DNA from: CAZABC01 sp964483405
GTDB lineage: Bacteria > Chloroflexota > Limnocylindria > Limnocylindrales > CSP1-4
DNA: 64,000 bases
Assembly: GCA_964483405.1 (NCBI GenBank)
Contig: CAZABC010000012.1
Location: forward strand, 1 to 64,000
Reading direction: 5' to 3'
In this document: positions 26,988-35,354 of the stretch, piece after piece
Numbering within the stretch: the first letter of the stretch is position 1
Layout of the letters: every line of letters begins with the position of its first letter
Notes under the pieces: model-generated
The model's database searches: none
Seen by the model: the letters and a program-made list of their open reading frames with translations, nothing else
What the model was told of the DNA's origin: nothing
Position numbers and translations under genes: made by a program

Positions 26988-28238
26988 TCAGGCCGGCGTG
27001 GCCCCGGCATCCCCCCGTGCCGCCTCCTCCGCGACCGCCCGCGGGATCGACTGGTTGAGCATGATCGGCGCGAGCACCGTCGTCAGGACGACCGCGACGA
27101 GGACGGCGCTGAAGACGTCGCCGGTCAGGATGCCGGCGCCGAGACCGAGCGTCGCGACGACGATGCCGACCTCGCCGCGCGGCACCATCCCGACGCCGAC
27201 GGTGATCGAGCCCCACCGGCCGAGCGACCGGGCGCCGATGATCCCGCCGGCTGCCTTCGTGACGACGCCGACGACGACGAGGACCAGGGCGAGGACCGCC
27301 ACCTGTGGCTCGAGGAGCGCGCCGAGGTCGACCTGGGCGCCGGTGACGGCGAAGAAGAAGGGGGTGAAGATCAGGGCGAGCGGCTTCATGTCGTGCTCGA
27401 GCTCGTCCTGGGCCTCGGTCTCGGCGACGATCAGGCCGGCGACGAACGCCCCGATGATCGCGGCCAGGCCGACCCACGCCGCGAACAGGGCGAGGCCGAG
27501 CATGAAGATGAACGCGGGCACGAGCGGCGTGTCCGCGAAGAGCGGCCAGGTGAAGACCTCGCGCCGCAGCCCGCGAGCCCGGCGCGCCGCCGCGAAGCCG
27601 AGCAGGACGAGGCCGACCGCGGCGACCGCGACGAACACGGTCGACGCCGACAGGTCGCCCTCGGTCGCGCCCTCGACGATGCCGATGAGGATGAGGGCGA
27701 GGACGTCGTCGATGACCGCGGCGCCGAGGACGACCCTGGCGAACGTCCGGTCGAGCACCCCGATGTCGGCGAGCACCTTGCTCGTGACCCCGATGCTCGT
27801 CGCGCAGAGGGCAAGCCCGATGAACAGCGACGTGTCGAGCGGCGCGTCGACGATGAGGCCGATGGCGACGCCGGCGAGGATCGGCAGGACGAGGCCGATG
27901 ATCGCGGTCAGGATGGCCGGCCGGCCGACCGCGAGCAGGTCGTCGGTCCGGACCTCGAGCCCGACGGTGAAGAGCAGGATGACGACGCCGATCTCGGAGA
28001 AGACGAAGGCCGTCTCGCCCGGGGTCACCAGGCCGAGGGCGAAGGGCCCGACGACGAAGCCGCCGGCGAGCTCGCCGACGACGCCCGGCTGATGGAGCCG
28101 GCGGGCGACCTCCTCGCCGACCTTCGCCGCGACGAGGAGGATGAACAGCCCCAGGATGACCGAGAGGAGCTCCTCGCTGCCGGCGGTCGGGTCGGACGGT
28201 CGTGGGAGCGGCGGCAGGTCGACGAAGAACGGTGGCAT
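26988..28238 (-). CDS. CPA2-type cation/proton antiporter (KefB/Na-H exchanger)
   Basis: A 416-residue antiporter with about 12 helices: the N-terminal half includes HQPGVVGELAGGFVVGP and SEIGVVILLFTVGLE, typical of CPA2, and ALCATSIGVTSKVLADIG then VVLGAAVIDDVLALILIG containing the conserved Asp pair. No C-terminal TrkA-N or RCK domain follows; a separate CBS protein in the same operon may supply regulation. It is eight bases after the ArsB/NhaD permease. Ion specificity (Na or K) is not resolved. Confidence 0.88.
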   Translation of the reverse strand: MPPFFVDLPPLPRPSDPTAGSEELLSVILGLFILLVAAKVGEEVARRLHQPGVVGELAGGFVVGPFALGLVTPGETAFVFSEIGVVILLFTVGLEVRTDDLLAVGRPAILTAIIGLVLPILAGVAIGLIVDAPLDTSLFIGLALCATSIGVTSKVLADIGVLDRTFARVVLGAAVIDDVLALILIGIVEGATEGDLSASTVFVAVAAVGLVLLGFAAARRARGLRREVFTWPLFADTPLVPAFIFMLGLALFAAWVGLAAIIGAFVAGLIVAETEAQDELEHDMKPLALIFTPFFFAVTGAQVDLGALLEPQVAVLALVLVVVGVVTKAAGGIIGARSLGRWGSITVGVGMVPRGEVGIVVATLGLGAGILTGDVFSAVLVAVVLTTVLAPIMLNQSIPRAVAEEAARGDAGATPA

Positions 28239-28246
28239 CGGCGCTC

Positions 28247-29512
28247 CTAGGCGAGGAACCGGACCCAGAGGTAGACGGTCGAGATCGCGATCGACATGAC
28301 CGTGACCGGGATCCCGAACCGGAGGAAGGCGCCGAACGTGATCCGGTGGCCGGCGCGGGCGGCGACACCGGCGACGACGACGTTCGCCGACGCGCCGATG
28401 AGCGTCGCGTTCCCGCCCAGGCAGGCGCCGAGCGCGAGCGCCCACCAGAGCGGCTCGACCTCGAGGCCGGCCTCGCCGAGCGCCTCCACGACCGGGATCA
28501 TCGTCGCCGTGTACGGGATGTTGTCGATGATCGCGGACACCACCGCCGACAGCCAGAGCAGGCCGATCGTCGTCGCGGCCTGGTCGCCGCCGGTGATGTC
28601 GAGGACGATCTCCGCGACCGCATCGATGATGCCGACCGCGACGATCCCCTCGACGAGGATGAACAGCCCCACGAAGAACGCGATCGTCGGCCACTCGACC
28701 TCGCGGAGCATCTCGATCGGGTCGGCCCGAACGACGAGCATGAGGATCGCCGCACCGAGCAGCGCGACCGTGGCCGGCTCGAGGCCGAGCGGGCTCGCGA
28801 GCAGGAAGCCGACGATCGTCGCGCCGAGGACCGCGAGCGACCGCAGCATCCGGGACCGGTCGGTGATGACCTCGTCGGCGACGAGGCCCTCGACCGCCGT
28901 GGAGCCGTCGACGGCGCCGGCGATCCCGCGGGCGAACTGCCAGCGGGCCATCACGAGGAACACCCCGAAGATGATGACGACGACCGGCGTCATCAGGAGG
29001 ACGAAGTCGAGGAAGTCGAGCCCGGCCGCCGAGCCGATGAGGATGTTCGGAGGGTCGCCGATGAGCGTCGCCGTCCCGCCGATGTTCGAGGCGAGGATCT
29101 GGCTGACGAGGAACGGGATCGGCGACACCCGGAGCACCGCGGCGACGTAGATCGTCACCGGCGCGATGAGGACGACGGTCGTGACGTTGTCGAGGAACGC
29201 GGACAGGACGGCCGTGACGGTCGCGAGGACGAGCAGGAGCGCCATCGGCGACGCCCCGACCGCGCGGACCGCGCGGATCGCTACCCACTGGAAGAAGCCG
29301 GTCCCACTCAGGATCCCGGCCATGACCATCATCGCCGCGAGGAGCAGGATCACCTCGAGGTCGACCGCCCCGAAGCCCTCCTCCTGGTCGATGACCCCTA
29401 GGACGATCATCAGCGCGCCACCGAGCAGGGCGACGATCGTCCGGTCGATCCGCTCGCTCGCGATCAGCGCGTACGTCGCGACGAAGACCGCCGCGGCGAT
29501 CCAGGGATCCAC
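28247..29512 (-). CDS. ArsB/NhaD/SLC13-type ion permease
   Basis: A 421-residue, roughly 11-helix member of the ion transporter superfamily. The duplicated re-entrant motifs are present: SAFLDNVTTVVLIAPVTI with SNIGGTATLIGDPPNILIG in the first half, and SAIIDNIPYTATMIPVV with ALALGACLGGNATLIGASANVVVAG in the second. This is the pattern of NhaD sodium/proton antiporters and the P-protein/ArsB group. No arsR or arsC is nearby, so arsenite export is less likely than cation/proton exchange. It lies four bases after the CBS gene. Confidence 0.85.
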   Translation of the reverse strand: MDPWIAAAVFVATYALIASERIDRTIVALLGGALMIVLGVIDQEEGFGAVDLEVILLLAAMMVMAGILSGTGFFQWVAIRAVRAVGASPMALLLVLATVTAVLSAFLDNVTTVVLIAPVTIYVAAVLRVSPIPFLVSQILASNIGGTATLIGDPPNILIGSAAGLDFLDFVLLMTPVVVIIFGVFLVMARWQFARGIAGAVDGSTAVEGLVADEVITDRSRMLRSLAVLGATIVGFLLASPLGLEPATVALLGAAILMLVVRADPIEMLREVEWPTIAFFVGLFILVEGIVAVGIIDAVAEIVLDITGGDQAATTIGLLWLSAVVSAIIDNIPYTATMIPVVEALGEAGLEVEPLWWALALGACLGGNATLIGASANVVVAGVAARAGHRITFGAFLRFGIPVTVMSIAISTVYLWVRFLA

Positions 29513-29516
29513 CGGA

Positions 29517-30026
29517 TCAGCCGCCGGCCGTGGGATCAGGAGTCGTCGGCTCCCCCTCGACGACGAGGTAGGCGAGTTCGAGGGCGTCGACGTAGCCGAT
29601 CGGTCGCCCCTCGCGGTCGACGACGTAGACGCCGGACAGCGAGTGGTGGTGCATCCGCCGGAACGCCTTGGCGATGGACGTCTGTGGCGTGACCGTCACC
29701 GGTGCCTTCATCACGTCACCGGCCGTCCTCGATCCGACGACGACCCCGAAGTGAGCGATGTCGTCGACGTCCTCGATGTCGGCAAGGAGGGCCTCGGGGA
29801 TCGTCCGGGCGACGACAGCCTCGACGAGGTCGCGGATCGGGATCGTGCCGACCAGCCGGCCATCGCCGTCCACGACACCGATCAGCCTCGTGGTCGGGTG
29901 GCCCGCCGCGCGGCGAAGGACCTCGACGACGTCGGTCTCGAGCGGGACGGAGAGCGGCTCGAAGGCGAGGAGACCCTCGCAGGCCTCGACCGGCGTCGAG
30001 CGGGTGACCCTGGGTCGCCCGGTCAC
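29517..30026 (-). CDS. Tandem CBS-domain protein
   Basis: A 169-residue soluble protein made of two CBS domains (about 22-80 and 100-160), with the ligand-pocket patterns TTRLIGVVDGDGRLVGTIPIRDL and HSLSGVYVVDREGRPIGYVDALEL. CBS pairs bind adenine nucleotides or S-adenosyl compounds and switch transporters or enzymes; MgtE- and chloride-channel-type regulation is a known example. Being first in an operon with two ion transporters suggests it senses energy state or a nucleotide second messenger for them. GTG start. Confidence 0.85.
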   Translation of the reverse strand: MTGRPRVTRSTPVEACEGLLAFEPLSVPLETDVVEVLRRAAGHPTTRLIGVVDGDGRLVGTIPIRDLVEAVVARTIPEALLADIEDVDDIAHFGVVVGSRTAGDVMKAPVTVTPQTSIAKAFRRMHHHSLSGVYVVDREGRPIGYVDALELAYLVVEGEPTTPDPTAGG

Positions 30027-30282
30027 CCCGCCCGCTCGTCGCCGGCCGCCACCACCGGCGTCACGGGGCGCTGATCGCCACCGGACCTCGACTCCCTGGG
30101 CTCGCTGGAGCGCACGATCATCGTCCGTCCACTGTAGCCGACGGCGACGCGGTCCGGCGGCCCGACGGGCGCAGGCCCGCGGGCGGCACCGCGGCGGGAC
30201 CTGCGGGTCTGACGCATCGACGGGCGTATCGCGCGGGCGGCGTCACCCCGCCCCCATCGCCACTGGCGTCAGCGTTGCGGCG
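30027..30282. other. 256-base spacer between CBS operon and rodA
   Basis: No gene is visible. On the minus strand a TACAGT hexamer (30136-30131) could serve as -10 for the CBS operon with a leader of about 100 bases, but no good -35 was found. Short direct repeats of CGGCGTCACC occur near 30238-30249 and 30278-30289. No convincing terminator for rodA. Confidence 0.4.
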
Positions 30283-31443
30283 TCACCACTCGGCGCGCGA
30301 CTGCCGGATGTTGATGCTCTGCACGATCCCGAGCCCGAGGGCGAGGCTGATGAGCGACGCGCCGCCGTGGGTGATGAACGGGAGCGGGATGCCGGTGATC
30401 GGCATCACCCCGAGGACCATCCCCGCGTTGACGACGAGCTGGAACAGGAGCATCGAGGCGACGCCACTCGCGAAGGCGAGCCCGAACGGGTCACGCGACC
30501 GCCAGGCGGCGACGAGCACGCGCCAGATCAGCAGGGCGAAGAGCGTGAACAGGACGGCCCCGCCGACGAACCCGAGCTCCTCGGCCAGGATCGCGAGGAC
30601 GAAGTCGGTCGTCTGGACCGGCAGGAAGTCGAGCTGGTTCTGCGTGCCGTTCGTGAGGCCCTTGCCCATCAGCCCGCCCGAACCGACCGCGATCTGGGCC
30701 TGGTAGAGCTGGTAGCCGGCGCCCTGGATGTCGCCGCCGGCGTCGAGGAACGCCGTGATCCGCTCCTTCTGGTAGTCGCGCAGGACGTTCGACCAGACGA
30801 ACGGCATCGACGCCACGACGGCCGCGGCCCCGACCCCGAGCCACTTGAGGCTCGCCCCGCTCATGAACAGCATCCCGACGAGGATCGCTCCGAAGACGAG
30901 CGACGTGCCGAGGTCGGGCTGCATCAGGACGAGGATCCACGGCGGCACCACGAGCAGGCAGGCGCCGAGGATGGCGAGCGGCGAGCCGAGCCGGCCCTGG
31001 CGCGTGGCGAGGTAGTTGGCGAGGACCGCGATCATGAGGATCTTCGCGAGCTCGCTGAACTGGAAGGTGAGGGGGCCGAGCGAGATCCAGCGCGAGGTCC
31101 CGCCGACGCCGCCACCGATCGCGAGGGTCAGGACCAGCAGGCCGAGGTTCACGAAGTAGATCGGCCAGGCGAACGTCCGCAGCCAGCGATAGTCGAACGC
31201 CGTCGCCAGCGAGAAGACGACGATGGCGAGGCCGGCCCACAGGAGCCCGCGGGTGAAGGTCGACCCTGAGTCGAGCACGGACGATCCCTGCTCGACGCTG
31301 TTCGTGTAGGCCATCACGAGACCGAAGCCGGCAAGGAGGGCGGCGTAGATCGTCAGCTGGAGGTCGTAGCGGCGCCAGACCGCCCCGACGGAGCGCTGGG
31401 CCCAGTCGGTGACGCGCGCGGGCTCGGCTCGCAGGACGCCCAT
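30283..31443 (-). CDS. rodA: RodA peptidoglycan glycosyltransferase (SEDS)
   Basis: SEDS-family polymerase of the elongasome, working with PBP2 to polymerise lipid II during lateral growth. The 386-residue protein has ten helices. Family motifs: WISLGPLTFQFSELAK, QPDLGTSLVFGAI, the large loop YQLYQAQIAVGSGGLMGKG and FLPVQTTDFVLAILAEELGF with the catalytic Asp position, then GIPLPFITHGGASLI. Its ATG overlaps the mrdA stop by one base. RodA rather than FtsW is chosen because of the mreD-mrdA partners. Confidence 0.95.
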   Translation of the reverse strand: MGVLRAEPARVTDWAQRSVGAVWRRYDLQLTIYAALLAGFGLVMAYTNSVEQGSSVLDSGSTFTRGLLWAGLAIVVFSLATAFDYRWLRTFAWPIYFVNLGLLVLTLAIGGGVGGTSRWISLGPLTFQFSELAKILMIAVLANYLATRQGRLGSPLAILGACLLVVPPWILVLMQPDLGTSLVFGAILVGMLFMSGASLKWLGVGAAAVVASMPFVWSNVLRDYQKERITAFLDAGGDIQGAGYQLYQAQIAVGSGGLMGKGLTNGTQNQLDFLPVQTTDFVLAILAEELGFVGGAVLFTLFALLIWRVLVAAWRSRDPFGLAFASGVASMLLFQLVVNAGMVLGVMPITGIPLPFITHGGASLISLALGLGIVQSINIRQSRAEW

Positions 31444-33362
31444 CAGTTCCCGTAGAAGTTCCCACGCTGCAGGAGCTCCGGCAGCGTGTAGTCGCGCTCG
31501 ATGTCGAAGTGGAGCTGAAGGAACTTCTTGGCGATCTCGGTCCCCGCATTGCCCTTCGTCCGCGAGTCGTAGGCGAAGGCGAGGATCGCGAGCTCGCTGT
31601 CGTCGCGGGCGACGGCCTTCAGTCCACCCGGGTCGGCGGCGGTCCGCCAGGGGTCCTTCGGGACGAACCCGACGAACCAGGAGTGGAACGGCAGCCGGCC
31701 CTTCTTGTCGCGCAGCCCGAACTCGGCCGTGCCGGTCTTGCCGGCCACGACGATGGGCATGTCCACGAGGTTGTACGTGTGGCGGATCCGGACGACGTTG
31801 CGCGACGCCAGCCGCATCGTCTCGAGGACCCCCGGGTCGACGTCGAGCTGGTGGATGACCTCGGGCTCGAACTCGCGGACGACCTCGCCGTCGGGGCCGA
31901 GCACGCGCCGGACGACGGTCGGCTCGTACAGCGTCCCGCCGTTCGCGAGAGCGGCGTAGGCGTTGATGAGTTGGAGTGGTGTCACGACGTCGTAGCCCTG
32001 TCCGATCGAGGCGTGGAGGACCTCGCCGGGGAAGATCTCCTGCCCGAGCGTTTCAATCTTCCACTGGTTCGTCGGGACGGTGCCGGCCACCTCGCCCGGC
32101 AGGTCGATGCCCGTCGGCGCACCGAAGCCGTACTGGTTCGCCCAGTAGGCGAGGCGGTCGATGCCGAGCATCGCGCCGACCTGGAAGAAGTACGTGTCGC
32201 TCGAGTGCCCGAAGCCGCAGTCGATGTCGCACGGCCCCCAGCCACGCTTGTTCCACTCGTAGAAGCGGGTGGTCCCGATCGTCAGGTACGGCTTGGTGAC
32301 GAGCTCGGTCGACGGGCGGATCTTGCCGTCACCGAGACCGCCGGTCCCGGTGACGAGCTTGTAGGTCGAGCCGGGCGGGTAGTGCGCGCCGATGGCGTGG
32401 TTGAGGAGCGGCTTTCCCGGGTCCTCGAGGAGGGCCTGGTACTCGGCGTTCGAGATGCCGCCGGCGAACTGGTTGTTGTCGTAGGTCGGCAGCGAGACGA
32501 GGGCGAGGATCTCGCCGGTCTGCGGGTTCATCGCGATGAACACGCCGCGCTTGATCCCGGCGATGTCGAATGCCCAGCGGAGCGCCTCCTCGGCGTCCTG
32601 CTGCATCTGCGTGTCGATCGAGAGCTCGAGCGAGGCGCCGGCCTGGGGGGTCTTGATCGTCTGGAGGACCTGCAGCTTCCGACCGAGGGCGTCGCGCTCG
32701 ACCTCCTCGGAGCCGTACGCGCCGCGCAGCTCCCGTTCGTAGGTCGCCTCGACGCCCGCCTTGCCGATGAGGTCGTCCGGAAGGTAGCCGCGCTCACGGA
32801 GATCTCCGTACGCCTCCGCCGAGACGGGGCCGGTGTAGCCGACGATCTGCGAGACGAGCGGGCCGAGCGGATACGAGCGGCGGGGCTCGACGACCACCTG
32901 GACCCCGGGCAGGTCGAACGCGTTCTCGGCGATGGTCCTCGCCGTCGCCTCGGGCACGTCGCGAGCGACGCGGACCGGCTCGAACCGCGATCCGGTGTTG
33001 GCATCGAGCGTCTCGATGATCTCCACCGGGTCGGTCTCGAGCAGCGCAGCGAGCTTGGCCGCGACCGCGTCGCGCTGATCGAGCGGCAGGTCGGCCGGCC
33101 GGATCTTGACCGAGAAGCTCGGGACGTTCTCGACGAGCGCCACGCCGTTCCGGTCGTAGATCAGGCCCCGCGCCGATGGGATCGCCTGGACGACGCGGCT
33201 GTTCTGCGCAGCGAGCGTCGCGTACTCACCGCCCTGGAGGATCTGGAGCTGCCCGAGCCGAAGCGTGAGCGCACCGACCCCGACGAGGACCGCGACGGCG
33301 AAGGCGACGAAGCGGAGCGGCCGACGATCGACGGCCGGATGCTCGCCCGCGAGGACGCTCAC
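31443..33362 (-). CDS. mrdA: Penicillin-binding protein 2 (elongation transpeptidase)
   Basis: Class B PBP that cross-links new peptidoglycan with RodA. Residues 17-38 form the single membrane helix; the pedestal domain follows with ARGLIYDRNGVALVEN (about 64-79). Transpeptidase motifs are complete: STYK with nucleophile S332, SSD at 387-389 and KTG at 542-544. Length 639 is typical. Its GTG start overlaps the mreD stop (GTGA). The final residues after 590 match PBP2 ends, with no PASTA domains. Confidence 0.95.
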   Translation of the reverse strand: MSVLAGEHPAVDRRPLRFVAFAVAVLVGVGALTLRLGQLQILQGGEYATLAAQNSRVVQAIPSARGLIYDRNGVALVENVPSFSVKIRPADLPLDQRDAVAAKLAALLETDPVEIIETLDANTGSRFEPVRVARDVPEATARTIAENAFDLPGVQVVVEPRRSYPLGPLVSQIVGYTGPVSAEAYGDLRERGYLPDDLIGKAGVEATYERELRGAYGSEEVERDALGRKLQVLQTIKTPQAGASLELSIDTQMQQDAEEALRWAFDIAGIKRGVFIAMNPQTGEILALVSLPTYDNNQFAGGISNAEYQALLEDPGKPLLNHAIGAHYPPGSTYKLVTGTGGLGDGKIRPSTELVTKPYLTIGTTRFYEWNKRGWGPCDIDCGFGHSSDTYFFQVGAMLGIDRLAYWANQYGFGAPTGIDLPGEVAGTVPTNQWKIETLGQEIFPGEVLHASIGQGYDVVTPLQLINAYAALANGGTLYEPTVVRRVLGPDGEVVREFEPEVIHQLDVDPGVLETMRLASRNVVRIRHTYNLVDMPIVVAGKTGTAEFGLRDKKGRLPFHSWFVGFVPKDPWRTAADPGGLKAVARDDSELAILAFAYDSRTKGNAGTEIAKKFLQLHFDIERDYTLPELLQRGNFYGN

Positions 33363-33859
33363 CAGTCCACCCGGTCCTGCTCGAGACGCCGGACGCGGAA
33401 GGCGACGGCGATCGGCCCGATCACGGCCGCGATGAGCGTGTCGTAGACGACGCCGGGCATCAGCCTCGCGAACGGATCGGACGGCCCGGCCGCGCTCGAG
33501 AGCGCAGAGGCGAGCGTCGCGAGGGTGATGGAGTAGACGAAGCTGAGCACGAACACCATGACGATCGGGGCGACGTATCTGATCCGGTCGAGACCGCGGC
33601 CGGCGACCGAGGCGATGCCGGCGCAGACGAGGAGCGAGAACACCGAGATACCGAGCGGTCGCGGGAGGATGAGGTCGAGCGCGAGCCCGCCGACGAAGGC
33701 GGCGGTCAGTCCGGCCTCGGCCCCGAGGACGACCGCGAGGATGACGACGTAGACGAAGACGAGGTGTGGATGCGCCTCGCCGACGACGATGTGCGGCCAG
33801 AGCGCCGATTCGAGCACCGCCGCGAGCACCGCCCCGACCGCGGCGAGTGTCAGGGTCAT
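33359..33859 (-). CDS. mreD: Rod shape-determining protein MreD
   Basis: A 166-residue membrane protein with five to six helices; the HPHLVFVYVVILAVVLGAEAG segment and FVGGLALDLILPRPLGISVFS are typical of MreD. It belongs to the elongasome and normally binds MreC. mreC, which usually lies directly upstream, is absent: the 547 bases upstream are non-coding. It is the first gene after a good promoter. Confidence 0.88.
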   Translation of the reverse strand: MTLTLAAVGAVLAAVLESALWPHIVVGEAHPHLVFVYVVILAVVLGAEAGLTAAFVGGLALDLILPRPLGISVFSLLVCAGIASVAGRGLDRIRYVAPIVMVFVLSFVYSITLATLASALSSAAGPSDPFARLMPGVVYDTLIAAVIGPIAVAFRVRRLEQDRVDW

Positions 33860-33947
33860 GGCGGACGAACCTCGGCTGGTCGGCCAGGATCGCGCGCCCC
33901 GGAGGAGCATCACGCGGCGACCGGATAGGGCTTGCGACGTCCGGGCG

Positions 33948-33977
33948 AGTATACCGACGGCTCCAGCGGAGCGGCAA
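33948..33977 (-). promoter_or_regulatory. Promoter for mreD-mrdA-rodA
   Basis: Minus strand TTGCCG (33977-33972), 18-base spacer, TATACT (33953-33948). The start would be near 33941, giving a leader of about 80 bases. Confidence 0.68.
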
Positions 33978-34128
33978 TCACCACTCCGTTCACGCATGAC
34001 GCGACCACTCGTCGGGGTCGCCCGGACGGCGTGGCGGAGGTCGCCCGAGGTCGCTGACAACGCGACACCCGTCGCTCGAGGTCGCCGACGCCGTGACGAT
34101 GTCGCTTCGAACCCTGTGAGCGGCGGGT

Positions 34129-34144
34129 TGTTTCACGTGCAACA
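34129..34144. promoter_or_regulatory. parS: parS centromere-like site
   Basis: TGTTTCACGTGCAACA matches the chromosomal ParB consensus TGTTTCACGTGAAACA at 15 of 16 positions, with the palindrome core TTCACGTG intact. It lies 263 bases upstream of parA, the expected place for ParB loading and possible autoregulation of parAB. Confidence 0.88.
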
Positions 34145-34363
34145 TTCGCCGGCCGACGCCAGCGGCGGCGAGGGGTGGGCCGGGCGGCTGGCGGCGGGCG
34201 GCGGCGCGTGGTCACCCGCTGCGACGCGTCGTCTGGGCCGGCGTACGAGGCGCAACCGGCAGCCGCCATCGGGGCGAGCGCCGGGTGAGCGCCGGATGAG
34301 CGATCGCGAGCATGCTCGCGGCGCGGCTCGAACGGCCCGATCGGGCCGGAGAAGGGGCCGCGA

Positions 34364-34372
34364 TGCTAGGAT
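34364..34372 (+). promoter_or_regulatory. Extended -10 promoter for parA-parB-gyrB
   Basis: TGCTAGGAT (TGn plus TAGGAT) lies 35 bases before the parA GTG; no clear -35. A GGAAGG ribosome binding site (34394-34399) precedes the start. Confidence 0.55.
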
Positions 34373-34406
34373 TGTGAGCGTGATCCCGTTCCCGGAAGGC
34401 CGCTGA

Positions 34407-35354
34407 GTGGGCCGGATCGTCGCCTGTGCCAACCAGAAGGGCGGGGTCGGCAAGACCACGACCGTCGTCAATCTCGGGGCGTACCTTGCCCTCTCCGGCG
34501 ATCGCGTCCTCGTCGTCGACCTCGACCCCCAAGGCAACGCCACGAGCGGCCTCGGCATCGATCGAGCCCGTCTCGAGCGATCGGTCTACGACGCCGTCAT
34601 CGGCAACGCCGAGATCCTCGACCTCGTCCTCCCGACGATGATCGAGGGCCTGTCGGTCGTGCCGTCGACGACCGCGCTCGCCGGCGCCGAGGTCGAGCTC
34701 GTCGCGGTCGACGATCGCGAGCACCGGTTCGCGCGACGCCTCCTGGCGATCGCTCCGTCATACGAGCACGTCCTGCTCGACTGCCCGCCCTCGCTCGGCC
34801 TCCTCACCGTCAACGCGCTGACGGCCGCCGATGCGGTGCTGGTGCCGCTCCAGTGCGAGTACTACGCCCTCGAGGGCATGGCCCAGCTCGTGGCGACGAT
34901 CAATCTCGTCCGTGACCACCTGAACCCCGACCTCGCGGTCGAGGGGGTGCTGCTCACGATGTTCGATGCTCGGACGCGGCTGTCCGAGGACGTCGCCGCC
35001 GAGGCCAGGGCCCATCTCGGCGGATCGGTCTACCAGTCGGTCATTCCGAGGAGCGTCCGGCTCTCCGAAGCTCCGAGCCACGGCCGCCCGATCGCCCGCT
35101 ACCGACCCGACTCCAAGGGCGCCCTCGCCTACGAGGCGTTCGCGGCCGAGTTCCGGGCCCGGTCGCGGCGCGCCGGACCGGGTCGCGCCGGGCCCAGCGA
35201 GCCGGCGCGCGTGACGGCCGCGCAGCGCGAGGATCCGGCCATCGACGGAGTGCCGGTCACGCCGAGCGGGGACACCAGCGCGCCCGAAGGCCCGGGGGCC
35301 CTCGGGGCGGCTCCGGCGGCGGCGCCGGCCTCGCTCGCGTCGGTGCGGCCATGA
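34407..35354 (+). CDS. parA: Chromosome partitioning ATPase ParA (Soj)
   Basis: Deviant Walker-type ATPase that forms DNA-bound dimers and moves the ParB-parS complex. The deviant Walker A is QKGGVGKTTT at residues 9-18, with Walker B-type VLLDCPPSLGLL near 127 and VVDLDPQGNATSGLG near 37. The core ends near residue 255, followed by about 60 residues rich in Pro, Gly and Ala without a known domain. GTG start with a GGAAGG site. It is coupled to parB by an ATGA overlap. Confidence 0.96.
   Translation: MGRIVACANQKGGVGKTTTVVNLGAYLALSGDRVLVVDLDPQGNATSGLGIDRARLERSVYDAVIGNAEILDLVLPTMIEGLSVVPSTTALAGAEVELVAVDDREHRFARRLLAIAPSYEHVLLDCPPSLGLLTVNALTAADAVLVPLQCEYYALEGMAQLVATINLVRDHLNPDLAVEGVLLTMFDARTRLSEDVAAEARAHLGGSVYQSVIPRSVRLSEAPSHGRPIARYRPDSKGALAYEAFAAEFRARSRRAGPGRAGPSEPARVTAAQREDPAIDGVPVTPSGDTSAPEGPGALGAAPAAAPASLASVRP

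Larger units (their letters stand above)
33860..34406. other. Divergent control region between mreD and parA, carrying parS
   Basis: This 547-base stretch has no supported gene. It holds a promoter for mreD-mrdA-rodA (33948-33977, minus), a parS site (34129-34144), a run of short GTCGC-rich half-repeats at about 34008-34098, a GAGCATGCTC palindrome near 34309-34318 and an extended -10 for parA (34364-34372). I see no DnaA-box cluster, so it is not itself an obvious origin. Confidence 0.65.

Noticed and set aside
28247..29512. Arsenite efflux operon
   Set aside because: The permease is in the ArsB/NhaD superfamily, but no arsR, arsC or arsA is present and its partners are a CBS protein and a proton antiporter.
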